Positions 50,037-58,614 of a stretch of DNA of 64,000 bases are shown here, piece after piece. Source of the DNA: Mayfieldus sp963781495 (GTDB lineage Bacteria; Actinomycetota; Thermoleophilia; Solirubrobacterales; 70-9); contig CAWAFX010000002.1 of NCBI GenBank assembly GCA_963781495.1, positions 992,001-1,056,000 on the forward strand. Direction: 5' to 3'. The position numbers and the translations under genes were made by a program. Position 1 is the first letter of the stretch; each line of letters starts with the position of its first letter. The notes beneath the pieces were generated by a model that saw only the letters and a program-made list of their open reading frames with translations, was not told where the DNA came from and did not search any database.

Positions 50037-51501
50037 GGCGCCACACCACCAGGTCGTCGTCGGTCTGCAGCCGCATGTAGCCGACCGACTCGCGCTTGGC
50101 GACCTCGCGCAGCAGCCAGACCAGCGGGTCCTCGCCCGGACGCGCGCCGGCGAGCGGCTTTGCCTCCCCGGCCCCGGAGACCATCGCGTCGACCTGCTCG
50201 GCCGGCATCGTCAGCCGCAGCAGCAGCTCCTCCTCGGAGATCCGCTGCCCGTAGCGCTCGCGGGCGCCCTCGAGGCCCAGCGGCTCGAGGTCGCGCAGCT
50301 CCGCGGCCCGCGGCAGCGACAGCACCTTGTCGCGGATCTCCGGGTCCAGTGGCGCTGCCGGCTCGTAGAAGTGGCCGAGGAAGTAGCGGACCATCTCGTC
50401 GGAGAGCTTCGACCAGCGCTCGCCGGAGATCAGGTTCATCACCGCCTGGGTGGCGACGAACTGGGAGACCGGCGTGACCATGATCGGGTAACCCATCTCG
50501 GCCCGGACCTGGGTCACCTCCTCCAGCACCGCGTCGAAGAGCTCGGGGCGGCCGATCTCCTCCAGCTGGCGCCGGGTCGTGGTCACCATGCCGCCCGGCA
50601 TCTGGTGGCGGTAGTAGGCGGCGTCATATCCAGCCGGGGCGCCGGGCGGCAGATCCTTCGCCCGCGCCAGTTCGCCGAAGTGCTCGCCCACCTGCTCCAG
50701 CGCCCCGAGGTCGAGCCGGTGCGAGAAGCCCTCGGCCTCGAGGTTTCGCAGCGTCGCCCAGACCGGCGGGTTGGAGGTCCCGTCGCCGAGCGGCGGCACC
50801 GCCGTGTGCAGGACTCGCACCCCAGCTTTCAGTCCCTCCATGTAGGCCAGCGGGCCGAGCCCGATCGTGCAGTGGCTGTGCAGCTCGACCGGCCGCGGCG
50901 AGACCGCGGCGATGAATCCCGGCACCAGCTCCCGGACCGCGTCCGGCGTCAGCAGGCCGCCGGGATCCTTGAGGTAGAGACGGTCGATGTGCTCGGAAGC
51001 CGAGACCGCCGCCGCCCGCTCGAGGTAGTAGGCATGGGTGTGGACGGGGCTGATCGAGTAGGTGAGTCCGACCACGACCTCCTCGATTCCCTCCTCGCTG
51101 GCCATCCGCGCCAGCCGCACCAGCGAGTCGGGATCGTTGGAGGGGTCGGCGATCTGCATCCGCCGGATCCCGTTGCGGGCGACGAGCCGGAAGGAGAGCC
51201 GGATCACGTCCTCGCCCGCCGGTGTCCAGGAGATGAATCGCATCCCGGTGGTGATGAAGCTCAGCTTGGTCTCCGGCATCGCCTCGCTGACCAGCCGGAA
51301 GCGCTCCCATGGGTCCTCGCGGTGAAAGCGCACCGAGACCGCCATGTGGGTGCTGGAGGAGAAGTCGAGGGCACCAAAGCCGACCCGGTCCATCGTCGGC
51401 GCGATCGAGAGCACGTCGGGGGTCGTCAGACCGGTCGCGCTCCAGAGGCTCTGGTTGCCGTCCCGGGTCGTCGTGTCGACGATCTCGACCCGCTCGCTCA
51501 T
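50026..51501 (-). CDS. Biotin-dependent carboxyltransferase (oxaloacetate decarboxylase alpha/pyruvate carboxylase CT-like)
   Basis: A 491-aa HMG-lyase-type barrel. The metal site is built from DTTTRDGNQS near the N-terminus and VELHSHCTIGLG; PGGMVTTTRRQL and PIMVTPVSQFVATQAVM belong to the PYC_OADA C-terminal domain. It transfers a carboxyl group between biotin and a 2-oxo acid such as pyruvate. No biotin carboxylase gene is in the window. It overlaps the biotin carrier gene by four bases, so they act together. Confidence 0.82.
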   Translation of the reverse strand: MSERVEIVDTTTRDGNQSLWSATGLTTPDVLSIAPTMDRVGFGALDFSSSTHMAVSVRFHREDPWERFRLVSEAMPETKLSFITTGMRFISWTPAGEDVIRLSFRLVARNGIRRMQIADPSNDPDSLVRLARMASEEGIEEVVVGLTYSISPVHTHAYYLERAAAVSASEHIDRLYLKDPGGLLTPDAVRELVPGFIAAVSPRPVELHSHCTIGLGPLAYMEGLKAGVRVLHTAVPPLGDGTSNPPVWATLRNLEAEGFSHRLDLGALEQVGEHFGELARAKDLPPGAPAGYDAAYYRHQMPGGMVTTTRRQLEEIGRPELFDAVLEEVTQVRAEMGYPIMVTPVSQFVATQAVMNLISGERWSKLSDEMVRYFLGHFYEPAAPLDPEIRDKVLSLPRAAELRDLEPLGLEGARERYGQRISEEELLLRLTMPAEQVDAMVSGAGEAKPLAGARPGEDPLVWLLREVAKRESVGYMRLQTDDDLVVWRRAA

Positions 51502-51944
51502 CCGACCTCGACCCTGAACAGGGGCTGGCCCTCCTTGACCAGCTCGGCGTTCTCGGCGCAGACCTCGACCACCGTCCCCGCGACCCCGGCGCGGACCGAG
51601 TTCATCATCTTCATCACCTCGATGATCGCGACCACGGTGTCCGGCTCGACCCGGTCCCCGACCTCGACGAAGGGCTCGGAGTTGGGGCCGTCGGCGGCGT
51701 AGAAGGACCCCAGCATCGGCGCCGCGATCGTCTCGGTGCGACCGTCGGAGGCCGGCCGCGGCGGCGGTTTGGAAGCTTCCTGCGCCGCTGCGGGCGCTGC
51801 CGGAGCCGGCTCCTCCTCGGCCTGCGGCGCGGAGCCGCGCCGCACGTGAAGCTTGAAGTCGGGCCGCTCGATCCGCAGCTCGTCGAGCTCGGATTCGTCG
51901 ATCAGGCGCAGGATCTCGCGCACGTCGTCCTCGCTAAGCGCCAT
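51498..51944 (-). CDS. accB: Biotin carboxyl carrier protein (acetyl-CoA carboxylase AccB type)
   Basis: A 148-aa carrier with a helical N-terminal segment, a Pro/Ala-rich linker (about residues 40-66) and a C-terminal biotinyl domain with the acceptor Lys in EVMKMMNSV. PMLGSFYAADGPNSEPF is typical of AccB. Its gene lies between the carboxyltransferase and the PEP-synthase-like gene rather than beside accC, which is unusual. Confidence 0.9.
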   Translation of the reverse strand: MALSEDDVREILRLIDESELDELRIERPDFKLHVRRGSAPQAEEEPAPAAPAAAQEASKPPPRPASDGRTETIAAPMLGSFYAADGPNSEPFVEVGDRVEPDTVVAIIEVMKMMNSVRAGVAGTVVEVCAENAELVKEGQPLFRVEVG

Positions 51945-52992
51945 CGGGCTCCTTGCCGCGGCCGGCGTCGGCGCCGAAGGTGCTCATGACCATCGCGATC
52001 GCCGACTTGCGGCCCTTCCCGGGCGCCGGCTTGGGCGCCGTCGTCACCGGGCGCGACTGCAGAAGCAGCGGTCCGCCGCCGCCGGCGATCGCCCACTCGA
52101 CGTCCTGGTGGGCGCCGAAGTGCTCCTCGACCCGCTTCGCCAGCTCGAGCAGGGTCCGCAGCTGCTCTTCGTCGAGGCAGGCCCGGCCCTGGCGCTCGGC
52201 GTCGACCTCGCGCCGCACCATTCCCGCCCCGCCGGGGTCGGGGCGGTACTCGATTGCCTTCGGGCCGATGCTCGAGTCGAGGATCTCGCCGGTGACCTTG
52301 CTGAGCCGGTACTCGTCCGGCGTCACCTCGCCCCCGACCACCGCCAGCCCGAGGCCCCAGCTGGCGTTGATCGCCGCCGTGCTGGGGTCGCCGCTGACCG
52401 GGTTGCAGGTGAACATCACCCCGGAGATCTCGGCATCGACCATCTCCTGTACCGCGACCCCCATCGCCGGCGGCTCGCCTTCGGCGGCCATCTTCGCCCG
52501 GTAGCCGATCGCCTCGGCGCTGAAGAGGCTGGCCCAGCAGTCGCGCACGGCCTCGCGGACGCCCGCGGCCCCGCGCACCCAGAGGAAGGTCTCCTGCTGG
52601 CCGGCGAATGTCGCCTCCACGCTGTCCTCTCCGACCGCGCTCGAGCGCACCGCCACCGGCGGCTCGTCTTCGCCCAGCTCCGCGTAGCGCCGGTCCAGCT
52701 CCGCCCCGACCTGATCCGGCAGCGGCGCCGCCCGCAGCCGCTCGCCGATCTGGCCGGCTGCCGCGCGCAGCGCCCCGACGTCGGCGGCGTCTAGGCCCGC
52801 CAAGGCGGCTTCGATCTCATCTGCCAGCCCCGCCTCCGCGAGGAAGGCCTCGAAGGCCGAGGCCGAGAGCGCGAAGCCGGGCGGGACCGGGATCCCGGCC
52901 GCGATCAGCTCGCCGAGGCTTGCGCTCTTGCCGCCGAAGCGCGGCTCGTCAGCGCGGCGCAGCGCTTCGAGCGGGCGCGTGTGCTCGCTCAT
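51934..52992 (-). CDS. PEP synthase N-terminal (ATP-binding) domain protein, phenylphosphate synthase subunit-like
   Basis: A 352-aa protein containing only the ATP-grasp half of PEP synthase: FGGKSASLGELIAAGIPVPPG at residues about 19-39 in two conserved blocks, AVRSSAVGEDSVEATFAGQ, GVMFTCNPVSGDPS and GPLLLQSRPVT. The His and PEP-binding parts are absent and sit in the gene just upstream. This split layout is that of phenylphosphate synthase (Thauera) and CreH/CreI of Corynebacterium p-cresol degradation. Overlaps accB by 11 bases. Confidence 0.82.
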   Translation of the reverse strand: MSEHTRPLEALRRADEPRFGGKSASLGELIAAGIPVPPGFALSASAFEAFLAEAGLADEIEAALAGLDAADVGALRAAAGQIGERLRAAPLPDQVGAELDRRYAELGEDEPPVAVRSSAVGEDSVEATFAGQQETFLWVRGAAGVREAVRDCWASLFSAEAIGYRAKMAAEGEPPAMGVAVQEMVDAEISGVMFTCNPVSGDPSTAAINASWGLGLAVVGGEVTPDEYRLSKVTGEILDSSIGPKAIEYRPDPGGAGMVRREVDAERQGRACLDEEQLRTLLELAKRVEEHFGAHQDVEWAIAGGGGPLLLQSRPVTTAPKPAPGKGRKSAIAMVMSTFGADAGRGKEPDGA

Positions 52993-53010
52993 CGGGTCGC
53001 CCGCCCCTGG

Positions 53011-54852
53011 CTAGCCGGCGCCGTCGCCGTCGATGATCGTCACCACCCCGGTCGAGCCGTCGACCCGCAGCTGCTGGCCGGTGCGGATCCGCGAGGTCGC
53101 GGTGCCGGTTCCGACGACGGCCGGCAGCCCGTACTCGCGCGAGACGATCGCCGCGTGCGACATCACCCCGCCGATGTCGGTGACCGTGGCGGTGATCTTG
53201 GAGAAGATCGGCGCCCACGCCGGCGAGGTGATGCTGCAGACGAGGATCTCGCCGTCGCGCACGTCGCCGATCTCGTCGACCGTCCGAACCACCCGCGCCG
53301 GACCCTCGATCTCACCCGGCGAGGCCGCGGCTCCGGTCAGCTCGGCGCCGCCGTCGCGCTGGCGGGCCCATTCCTGGACCCGCTGCGTGGTCACTCCCCA
53401 AAGCATGATCGTCATCGGGTCGGTGACCGCCTCCGGGGTGACGCCGAGCGCCGGCGGCGGACTCCACTCGCCCAGCTTGGCCAGCAGCTCCTTGCGGCGG
53501 GCGGCGATCGGCGGCCAGTGCTTGGGGCCGAGGGCCTCGCCGCCGGTCGCCCAGGTCAGGACCAGCTCGTCGATCGCGCTCGCGACCTCGTGGCGGCTGA
53601 GCTGGAAGATGTCCTCGGGGTCGTCGAGGAAGCGGTGCTCGGCGAGCAGGGCGCCGAACTCGCGCAGCTTGTTCCACCAGCGGGTCAGAAACCAGTAGTC
53701 GCAGAAGAACTTGTGCTCCTCGACGTAGGGAAAGACGGTTCGGGAGAGGCCGAGCAGCTCTTCGAAGCCCGCCCGCGACTCCTCGTCGAGCAGGGCGCCG
53801 TACTGCTCGGCGAGGCGGTCGCGCTCGCGGCGGATCTCCTCGGTAGGGCGGTCGATCTGCTCGCCCGCCCGCAGGGCGCTGACGTGGCCGATCAGCGAGG
53901 CGTAGGGGATGCTCGGGTCGTCGAACCAGCTGCGGTAGTAGTGATAGAGGCCGTCGCCGGTCGCCATGTTGAACCAGGGGTCCTTGACCTTCTCCAGCTC
54001 GGCCAGCCACCCCTTGCCTTCCGCGGTCTTCGCCAGCTCTTCGTCGATCTGCTGCGGCGAGCGCCCTTCGGCGAAGGCCGAGTCGACGCCGCTGTCGATC
54101 GCCAGCTGCGCGAGCCGCCGCAGCTCGGCATCGGGGCGGAACAGGGCGACGTCGATGCCGGCGACCATCTGGGCGATGTGCTGGTCGGGGATGTCGGGCA
54201 GCTGTGCCTTGCAGAAGTCGGCGAAGGTCGAGTAGGCCCCGTAGCCGAGCAGCAGGAACTCGAAGTGGTGCTGCCACATCAGGTCGGCGCAGCGCAGCGT
54301 TCGCTGGTAGGCGTCGAGCAGCTCGTAGAAGGCGGTGTTGCGCTCGTCGGAGTGCATCACCTCCTCGGGCTCGTACTCGGGCAGCTGCGGCACCTCGAGC
54401 TCGGTGATCTCGGCGATCAGCGCCTCCATCTTCTGCCGCCAGCGGCCGTAGAGCTCGTCCCAGTTGGCGAAGTAGTAGCCGGCGCGCTGCTGGAAGAACT
54501 CGGCTCGCTCGGCGATCTTGTCGGGGTCGGTGACCGGATTGCCGGAGATGTAGACGTAGCCGTTGACGATCCGGTAGTCGATGCCCATCGCCGGCGGCAC
54601 GGCGAAGACCCGGTTCTGCCAGGCGCCGACGGCCTGGTAGGGGCTGTCGATCGCATGCACGTCGAAGGCCGGCATCGGAAGCGGGAAATGCATCGAGTTC
54701 CAGAACCAGAAACGGTTCTCGTCGCGCTCGCGGCGCCGCTCGTCGAACAGCGCGTAGTAGGGGTACATCTCCTCCCAGCCCTCGCAGCCGGGCGGCGTCT
54801 CGATCGAGTAGGGGCTGGCAAATGCTCCCGCGTCCCCGCTCGACGTCGCCAT
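53011..54852 (-). CDS. PEP-utilising mobile (phospho-histidine) domain protein, phenylphosphate synthase subunit-like
   Basis: A 613-aa protein. The C-terminus is the swivelling phospho-His domain (DIGGVMSHAAIVSREYG, His about 566, then LPAVVGTGTATSRIRTG). The long N-terminal part is rich in Trp/Tyr (WFWNSMHFPLPMPAFDVH) and should bind the acceptor. Together with the ATP-grasp gene it equals a split PEP synthase; phenol or cresol phosphorylation is known for such pairs. GGAGGAGAG precedes the ATG. First gene of a five-gene operon with a TTGTATACAG box 55 bases upstream. Confidence 0.8.
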   Translation of the reverse strand: MATSSGDAGAFASPYSIETPPGCEGWEEMYPYYALFDERRRERDENRFWFWNSMHFPLPMPAFDVHAIDSPYQAVGAWQNRVFAVPPAMGIDYRIVNGYVYISGNPVTDPDKIAERAEFFQQRAGYYFANWDELYGRWRQKMEALIAEITELEVPQLPEYEPEEVMHSDERNTAFYELLDAYQRTLRCADLMWQHHFEFLLLGYGAYSTFADFCKAQLPDIPDQHIAQMVAGIDVALFRPDAELRRLAQLAIDSGVDSAFAEGRSPQQIDEELAKTAEGKGWLAELEKVKDPWFNMATGDGLYHYYRSWFDDPSIPYASLIGHVSALRAGEQIDRPTEEIRRERDRLAEQYGALLDEESRAGFEELLGLSRTVFPYVEEHKFFCDYWFLTRWWNKLREFGALLAEHRFLDDPEDIFQLSRHEVASAIDELVLTWATGGEALGPKHWPPIAARRKELLAKLGEWSPPPALGVTPEAVTDPMTIMLWGVTTQRVQEWARQRDGGAELTGAAASPGEIEGPARVVRTVDEIGDVRDGEILVCSITSPAWAPIFSKITATVTDIGGVMSHAAIVSREYGLPAVVGTGTATSRIRTGQQLRVDGSTGVVTIIDGDGAG

Positions 54853-54907
54853 CTGCTCTCTCCTCCTCGTCGGTGGCCCCGCCGTTCGGCGCCAACGTTG
54901 ACGCACC

Positions 54908-54917
54908 TTGTATACAG
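54908..54917. promoter_or_regulatory. TGYATRCA-type operator (TTGTATACAG)
   Basis: In the 91-base gap between the PEP-synthase-like operon (55 bases away) and the quinone oxidoreductase gene (26 bases away). One box may control both directions. Confidence 0.7.
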
Positions 54918-54943
54918 CCAGGCGAGACAATGTCAAACCGGCG

Positions 54944-55861
54944 ATGCGAGTAGCCGAGGTAGTCGAGTTCGGGGGCCCCGAGGTTCTGCGGGCCGCCGAG
55001 CGGCCCGAGCCCGAGCCCGGACCGGGCGAGGCGCTGGTGCGGATCCATGCCGCCACGGTCAACCCCACCGACCTCGCCTCGCGCTCCGGGCAGGCGCGGC
55101 GGCGGATGCCGGATCTGGTGCCGCCATTCGTGCCGGGCTGGGACCTCGCCGGCGAGATCGTCTCGGCCCCCGGCGACTCGGGCTTCGCCGCCGGCGAGCG
55201 GGTGCTGGGGATGATCCCGTGGGTCCGGATCGGCGGCCGGGTCGGCGCCTACGCCGAGGTTGCCGAGGTCGAGCCGGACTGGCTCGCCCCGCTGGCCGAC
55301 GGAGTCGACTTCGCCACCGCGGCGACGCTTCCGCTCAACGCGCTGACCGCGGCCCAGGGGCTGGACCTGATCGCCGCGACGCCTGGCTCGCGCCTGCTGG
55401 TCACCGGCGCCAGCGGCGCGGTCGGCGGCTACGCGACCCAGCTTGCGACCCGCTCCGGCCTGCGGGTGACCGCCGTCGCCTCCGACGGCGACGAGGACTG
55501 GGTCGCCGGCCTTGGCGCCGAGCGGGTACTGCCCCGCTCCGCAGACCTGGCGAGCCTGGACCCGGTCGACGCCGTCTTCGACGCCGTCCCGATCGGCCCC
55601 GATGCGACGGCGCCGCTGCGCGACGGCGGGGTGGTGCTGTTCACCCGCTCGCCACCGCAGTTCGAGCGCGCGGGTGCGCTGCGGGTCGAGACGCTGCTGG
55701 CCAGGACGGACCCCGGCGTGCTGCGCGCGCTCGCCGCCGACCTCGGGGCGGGGCGGCTGCAAACAAGGGTCGCGCGGACCATCGACCTGGCCGAGGCGGC
55801 CGAGGCGCACCGGCTGGTCGAGGCGGGGGGCCTGCGGGGCAAGGTCGTGCTGACGAGCTGA
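54944..55861 (+). CDS. NADPH:quinone oxidoreductase-like MDR protein
   Basis: Zinc-free MDR reductase of 305 aa starting MRVAEVVEFGGPEVLRAAE. NADP-binding region VTGASGAVGGYATQLA; PFVPGWDLAGEIV in the N-terminal GroES-like domain. No zinc cysteines. It may reduce quinones formed from diphenols. Followed 71 bases later by the vanillin dehydrogenase-like gene with its own box. Confidence 0.82.
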   Translation: MRVAEVVEFGGPEVLRAAERPEPEPGPGEALVRIHAATVNPTDLASRSGQARRRMPDLVPPFVPGWDLAGEIVSAPGDSGFAAGERVLGMIPWVRIGGRVGAYAEVAEVEPDWLAPLADGVDFATAATLPLNALTAAQGLDLIAATPGSRLLVTGASGAVGGYATQLATRSGLRVTAVASDGDEDWVAGLGAERVLPRSADLASLDPVDAVFDAVPIGPDATAPLRDGGVVLFTRSPPQFERAGALRVETLLARTDPGVLRALAADLGAGRLQTRVARTIDLAEAAEAHRLVEAGGLRGKVVLTS

Positions 55862-55877
55862 GCCGGCCCCGGCGCTT

Positions 55878-55887
55878 CTGTATACAA
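55878..55887. promoter_or_regulatory. TGYATRCA-type operator (CTGTATACAA)
   Basis: CTGTATACAA, 45 bases upstream of the vanillin dehydrogenase-like ATG and 16 bases after the quinone oxidoreductase stop. Confidence 0.68.
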
Positions 55888-55932
55888 GAGCGATACGCTG
55901 GATCGCAGGCACATCGAGGGAACGGAGAGCAG

Positions 55933-57399
55933 ATGGCGACGGCGCAGCTTGAGCAGCAGCAACTCCTGATCGGCGGCGAATGGGTCGACGCCAAATCAGG
56001 CAATGTCTTCGAGAAGACCGACCCCTACACCGACGAGGCTGCGGGCGTGTCCGCGGCCGCCGGGCGCGAGGACGCAAAGGCAGCCGCCGACGCGGCGGGC
56101 GCCGCCTTCGCCGAGTGGTCGAGCACCCCGCCCTCGGCGCGCCGCGAGCTGCTGCAGAAGGCCGCCGGGCTGCTGATGGAGCGGGCGCCGGATATCGCCG
56201 CGATCGTCACCGAGGAGACCGGCGGGACCTTCGGCTGGGGGATGTTCAACTGCAGCCTCGCCGCCGGGATGCTCGGCGAGGCGGCGGCTCAGACGACCTC
56301 GGTGACCGGCGACGTGATCCCCTCCGACGTCCCGGGGCTGACCGCGCTGGGCGTCCGCGTCCCGGCCGGCGTCGTCGTCGGGATCGCCCCCTGGAATGCC
56401 CCCGTGATCCTCGGCACCCGCGCCGTTGCCACGCCGCTCGCCTTCGGCAACACGGTGGTGCTGAAGGCGTCGGAGCTCTGCCCCCGCACCCACGGCGCGA
56501 TCGCGGCGGCGATCCACGACGCCGGCGTTCCCCCGGGGGTGATCAACCTGATCACCCACGAGGCCGACGCCGCCCCCGACGTCGTCGACGAGCTGATCGC
56601 CCACCCCGCGGTGCGGCGGATCAACTTCACCGGCTCGAGCAAGGTCGGCCGGCTGATCGCCGAGAACGCGGGCCGGCACCTGAAGCGGGTGCTGCTAGAG
56701 CTCGGCGGCAAGGCGCCGATGATCGTCCTCACCGACGCCGACCTCGACGAGGCGGCGGCGGCGGCGAACTTCGGCTCCTTCATGCACACCGGCCAGATCT
56801 GCATGGCGACCGAGCGCCTCATCGTTGACAAGTCGGTCGCCGACGAGTTCACCGACAAACTCGCCGGGCGCGCGGCGGCACTGAAGGTCGGCGACCCGCA
56901 CGATCCCGAGACCCAGATCGGCCCGCTGGTCAACGAGGCGGCGCTGAAGCGGGTCACGGAGCTGATCGACGACGCTACCTCGCAGGGCGCCGAGGCGGTC
57001 ACCGGCGGCAAGCCGGACGGCAAGCTCTACCCGCCGACGGTGCTGAAGGGTGTGACCCCGGAGATGCGGCTCTACTACGAGGAGTCGTTCGGACCGGTCG
57101 TCCCGGTGATCCCGGTGGACGGGGCCGAGGAGGCGATCAAGGTCGCCAACGACACCGAGTACGGGCTCTCGGCGGCGGTCTTCGGCAAGCACGTCCCGAC
57201 GGCGCTCGACGTCGCGCGCCAGATCGAGAGCGGGATTTGCCACGTCAACGGCGCCACCGTCCACGACGAGGCCCAGATGCCGTTCGGCGGCGTCAAGGCG
57301 AGCGGCTACGGTCGCTTCGGCGGCAAAGCGGCGATCGAGGAGTTCACCGAGCTGCGCTGGATCACGATCCAGGACGGCTCGCGCCACTACCCGATCTAG
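55933..57399 (+). CDS. vdh: Aldehyde dehydrogenase, vanillin/salicylaldehyde dehydrogenase-like
   Basis: ALDH of 488 aa. Motifs PWNAPVILGTRA, FTGSSKVGRLIAE, catalytic Glu in LELGGKAPM and Cys in MHTGQICMATERL, which is typical of aromatic aldehyde dehydrogenases such as Vdh and DoxF. It would oxidise vanillin to vanillate for VanAB, or 4-hydroxybenzaldehyde to 4-hydroxybenzoate for PobA. AACGGAGAG precedes the ATG. It ends opposite pcaC, the repeat element lying between them. Confidence 0.85.
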   Translation: MATAQLEQQQLLIGGEWVDAKSGNVFEKTDPYTDEAAGVSAAAGREDAKAAADAAGAAFAEWSSTPPSARRELLQKAAGLLMERAPDIAAIVTEETGGTFGWGMFNCSLAAGMLGEAAAQTTSVTGDVIPSDVPGLTALGVRVPAGVVVGIAPWNAPVILGTRAVATPLAFGNTVVLKASELCPRTHGAIAAAIHDAGVPPGVINLITHEADAAPDVVDELIAHPAVRRINFTGSSKVGRLIAENAGRHLKRVLLELGGKAPMIVLTDADLDEAAAAANFGSFMHTGQICMATERLIVDKSVADEFTDKLAGRAAALKVGDPHDPETQIGPLVNEAALKRVTELIDDATSQGAEAVTGGKPDGKLYPPTVLKGVTPEMRLYYEESFGPVVPVIPVDGAEEAIKVANDTEYGLSAAVFGKHVPTALDVARQIESGICHVNGATVHDEAQMPFGGVKASGYGRFGGKAAIEEFTELRWITIQDGSRHYPI

Positions 57400-57405
57400 G
57401 TTCTG

Positions 57406-57472
57406 AAAGGCCGCGAAACGAAGTGGAGCGGCAGATGCATGTCAGGCGGCCGTAGGCCGCCGCAAGTTATTC
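57406..57472 (-). repeat. Structured 3' repeat element, copy 2 (after pcaC)
   Basis: Read on the minus strand it starts at the GAATAA of the pcaC stop, then hairpin GGCGGCC-TAC-GGCCGCC, TGACATGCATCT, and hairpin GCCGC...GCGGC around TCCACTTCGTTTC. About 58 of 64 aligned bases match copy 1 at 26427-26490. Also lies just after the converging vdh gene. Confidence 0.75.
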
Positions 57473-57841
57473 CTCGTCTTCCAGAACGGCTTGCGCGACC
57501 TTGAAGGCCGCGTTGGCGGCCGGCACGCCGCAGTAGATCGCCGACTGCAGCAGCACTTCCTTGATCTCGTCGTCGCTGAGCCCGTTGCGCTTGGCGGCGC
57601 GAACGTGCATCGCCAGCTCCTCGAGATGGTTGCCGGCGACCAGCGCCGTCAGGGTGATCGCGCTGCGCGTCCGGCGGTCGAGCCCGGGCCGGTCCCAGAT
57701 CTCGCCCCAGGCATAGCGGGTGATCAGGTCCTGGAAGTCCTCGGTGAAGGCGCTCTTGCGCGCCTCCGCCTCGTCGACGTGCTCGTCGCCGAGCACCTCG
57801 CGGCGGTTGCGCATGCCGCGCTCGTGTGCCTCGTCGCTCAT
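57467..57841 (-). CDS. pcaC: 4-carboxymuconolactone decarboxylase
   Basis: AhpD-like fold, 124 aa. Opens RGMRNRREVLGDEHVD, has TRYAWGEIWDRPGLDRRTRS and the active region GNHLEELAMHVRAAKRNGL, then SAIYCGVPAANAAF, all typical of PcaC. Converts 4-carboxymuconolactone to 3-oxoadipate enol-lactone. ATGA overlap with pcaD. A separate gene, not the pcaL fusion common in actinobacteria. Confidence 0.93.
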   Translation of the reverse strand: MSDEAHERGMRNRREVLGDEHVDEAEARKSAFTEDFQDLITRYAWGEIWDRPGLDRRTRSAITLTALVAGNHLEELAMHVRAAKRNGLSDDEIKEVLLQSAIYCGVPAANAAFKVAQAVLEDEE

Positions 57842-58614
57842 TGGCTCATATCCACGAAGAGATGCTTGAACAGTGCCCGGTTGACGTCGTCGGGACGCTC
57901 GACGTTGGCGAGGTGTCGGGCCGGGGACAGCATCACGCATTCGGCCCCTTCGATCGCGGCGGCGATCTGGCGGCCGTGCTCGGGCGGCGTCGAGAGGTCG
58001 TCCTCGCCGGTGATAACCAGGGTCGGCACCGCGATCTCGGAGATCCGGTCGCGGAGGTCGGTCTCGGCCAGTGCGTCGCAGCAGGCGGCGTAGCCCTCGG
58101 GGTCGAGCCCGCGCAGGGTCGCCTCAAGCTCGGCGACCCGCTGCGGCCGGCGCTGGCGCAGCGCCGGCGTGAACCAGAGCTCCAACGAGCGCTCGACCAC
58201 GGCATCGACCCCCTTCGCCCGCACCAGCTCCGCCCGCTCGGTCCAGCGCTCGCGGGGCGGGATGTGGGCCGAGGTGCAGCAGAGCGCCAGACGCTCGATC
58301 CGCTCCGGGGCGTTGATCGCCAGCCACATCCCGGTCATCCCCCCCATCGAGGCGCCGAGAAAGCTGACCCGCTCGAACTCGAGCCGATCCATCAAGGCCA
58401 GGGCGTCGGCGCCGAGCTCGTCGATCGAGTAGGGCCCGGGCGGGGCGGGGGAGCGCCCGTGGCCGCGCTGGTCGTAGCGCAGGACCCGGAAGCGCTCGCG
58501 CAGCGCCGGCAGCTGGTCCTCCCACATGTTCAGCGCCGTGCCGAGCGAGTTGGAGAGCATCAGCGGCGCCGCCCCCTCGGGCCCTTCGAGCTCGTAGTGG
58601 ACCTCGACCGTCAC
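57838..58614 (-). CDS. pcaD: 3-oxoadipate enol-lactonase
   Basis: Alpha/beta hydrolase of 258 aa. SNSLGTALNMWEDQLPAL, VLRYDQRGHGRS, nucleophile in LGASMGGMTGMW, Asp in VITGEDDLSTP and His in ARHLANVERPDD match PcaD. Hydrolyses the enol-lactone to 3-oxoadipate. GTG start overlaps the pcaB TGA; an upstream ATG inside pcaB is possible but less likely. Confidence 0.92.
   Translation of the reverse strand: MTVEVHYELEGPEGAAPLMLSNSLGTALNMWEDQLPALRERFRVLRYDQRGHGRSPAPPGPYSIDELGADALALMDRLEFERVSFLGASMGGMTGMWLAINAPERIERLALCCTSAHIPPRERWTERAELVRAKGVDAVVERSLELWFTPALRQRRPQRVAELEATLRGLDPEGYAACCDALAETDLRDRISEIAVPTLVITGEDDLSTPPEHGRQIAAAIEGAECVMLSPARHLANVERPDDVNRALFKHLFVDMSQ

Noticed and set aside
52981..57399. 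Long plus-strand frame of over 1400 codons across the PEP-synthase-like gene, qor and vdh
   Set aside because: Only the last about 488 codons are a real gene (vdh). The rest is a GC-driven antisense frame.
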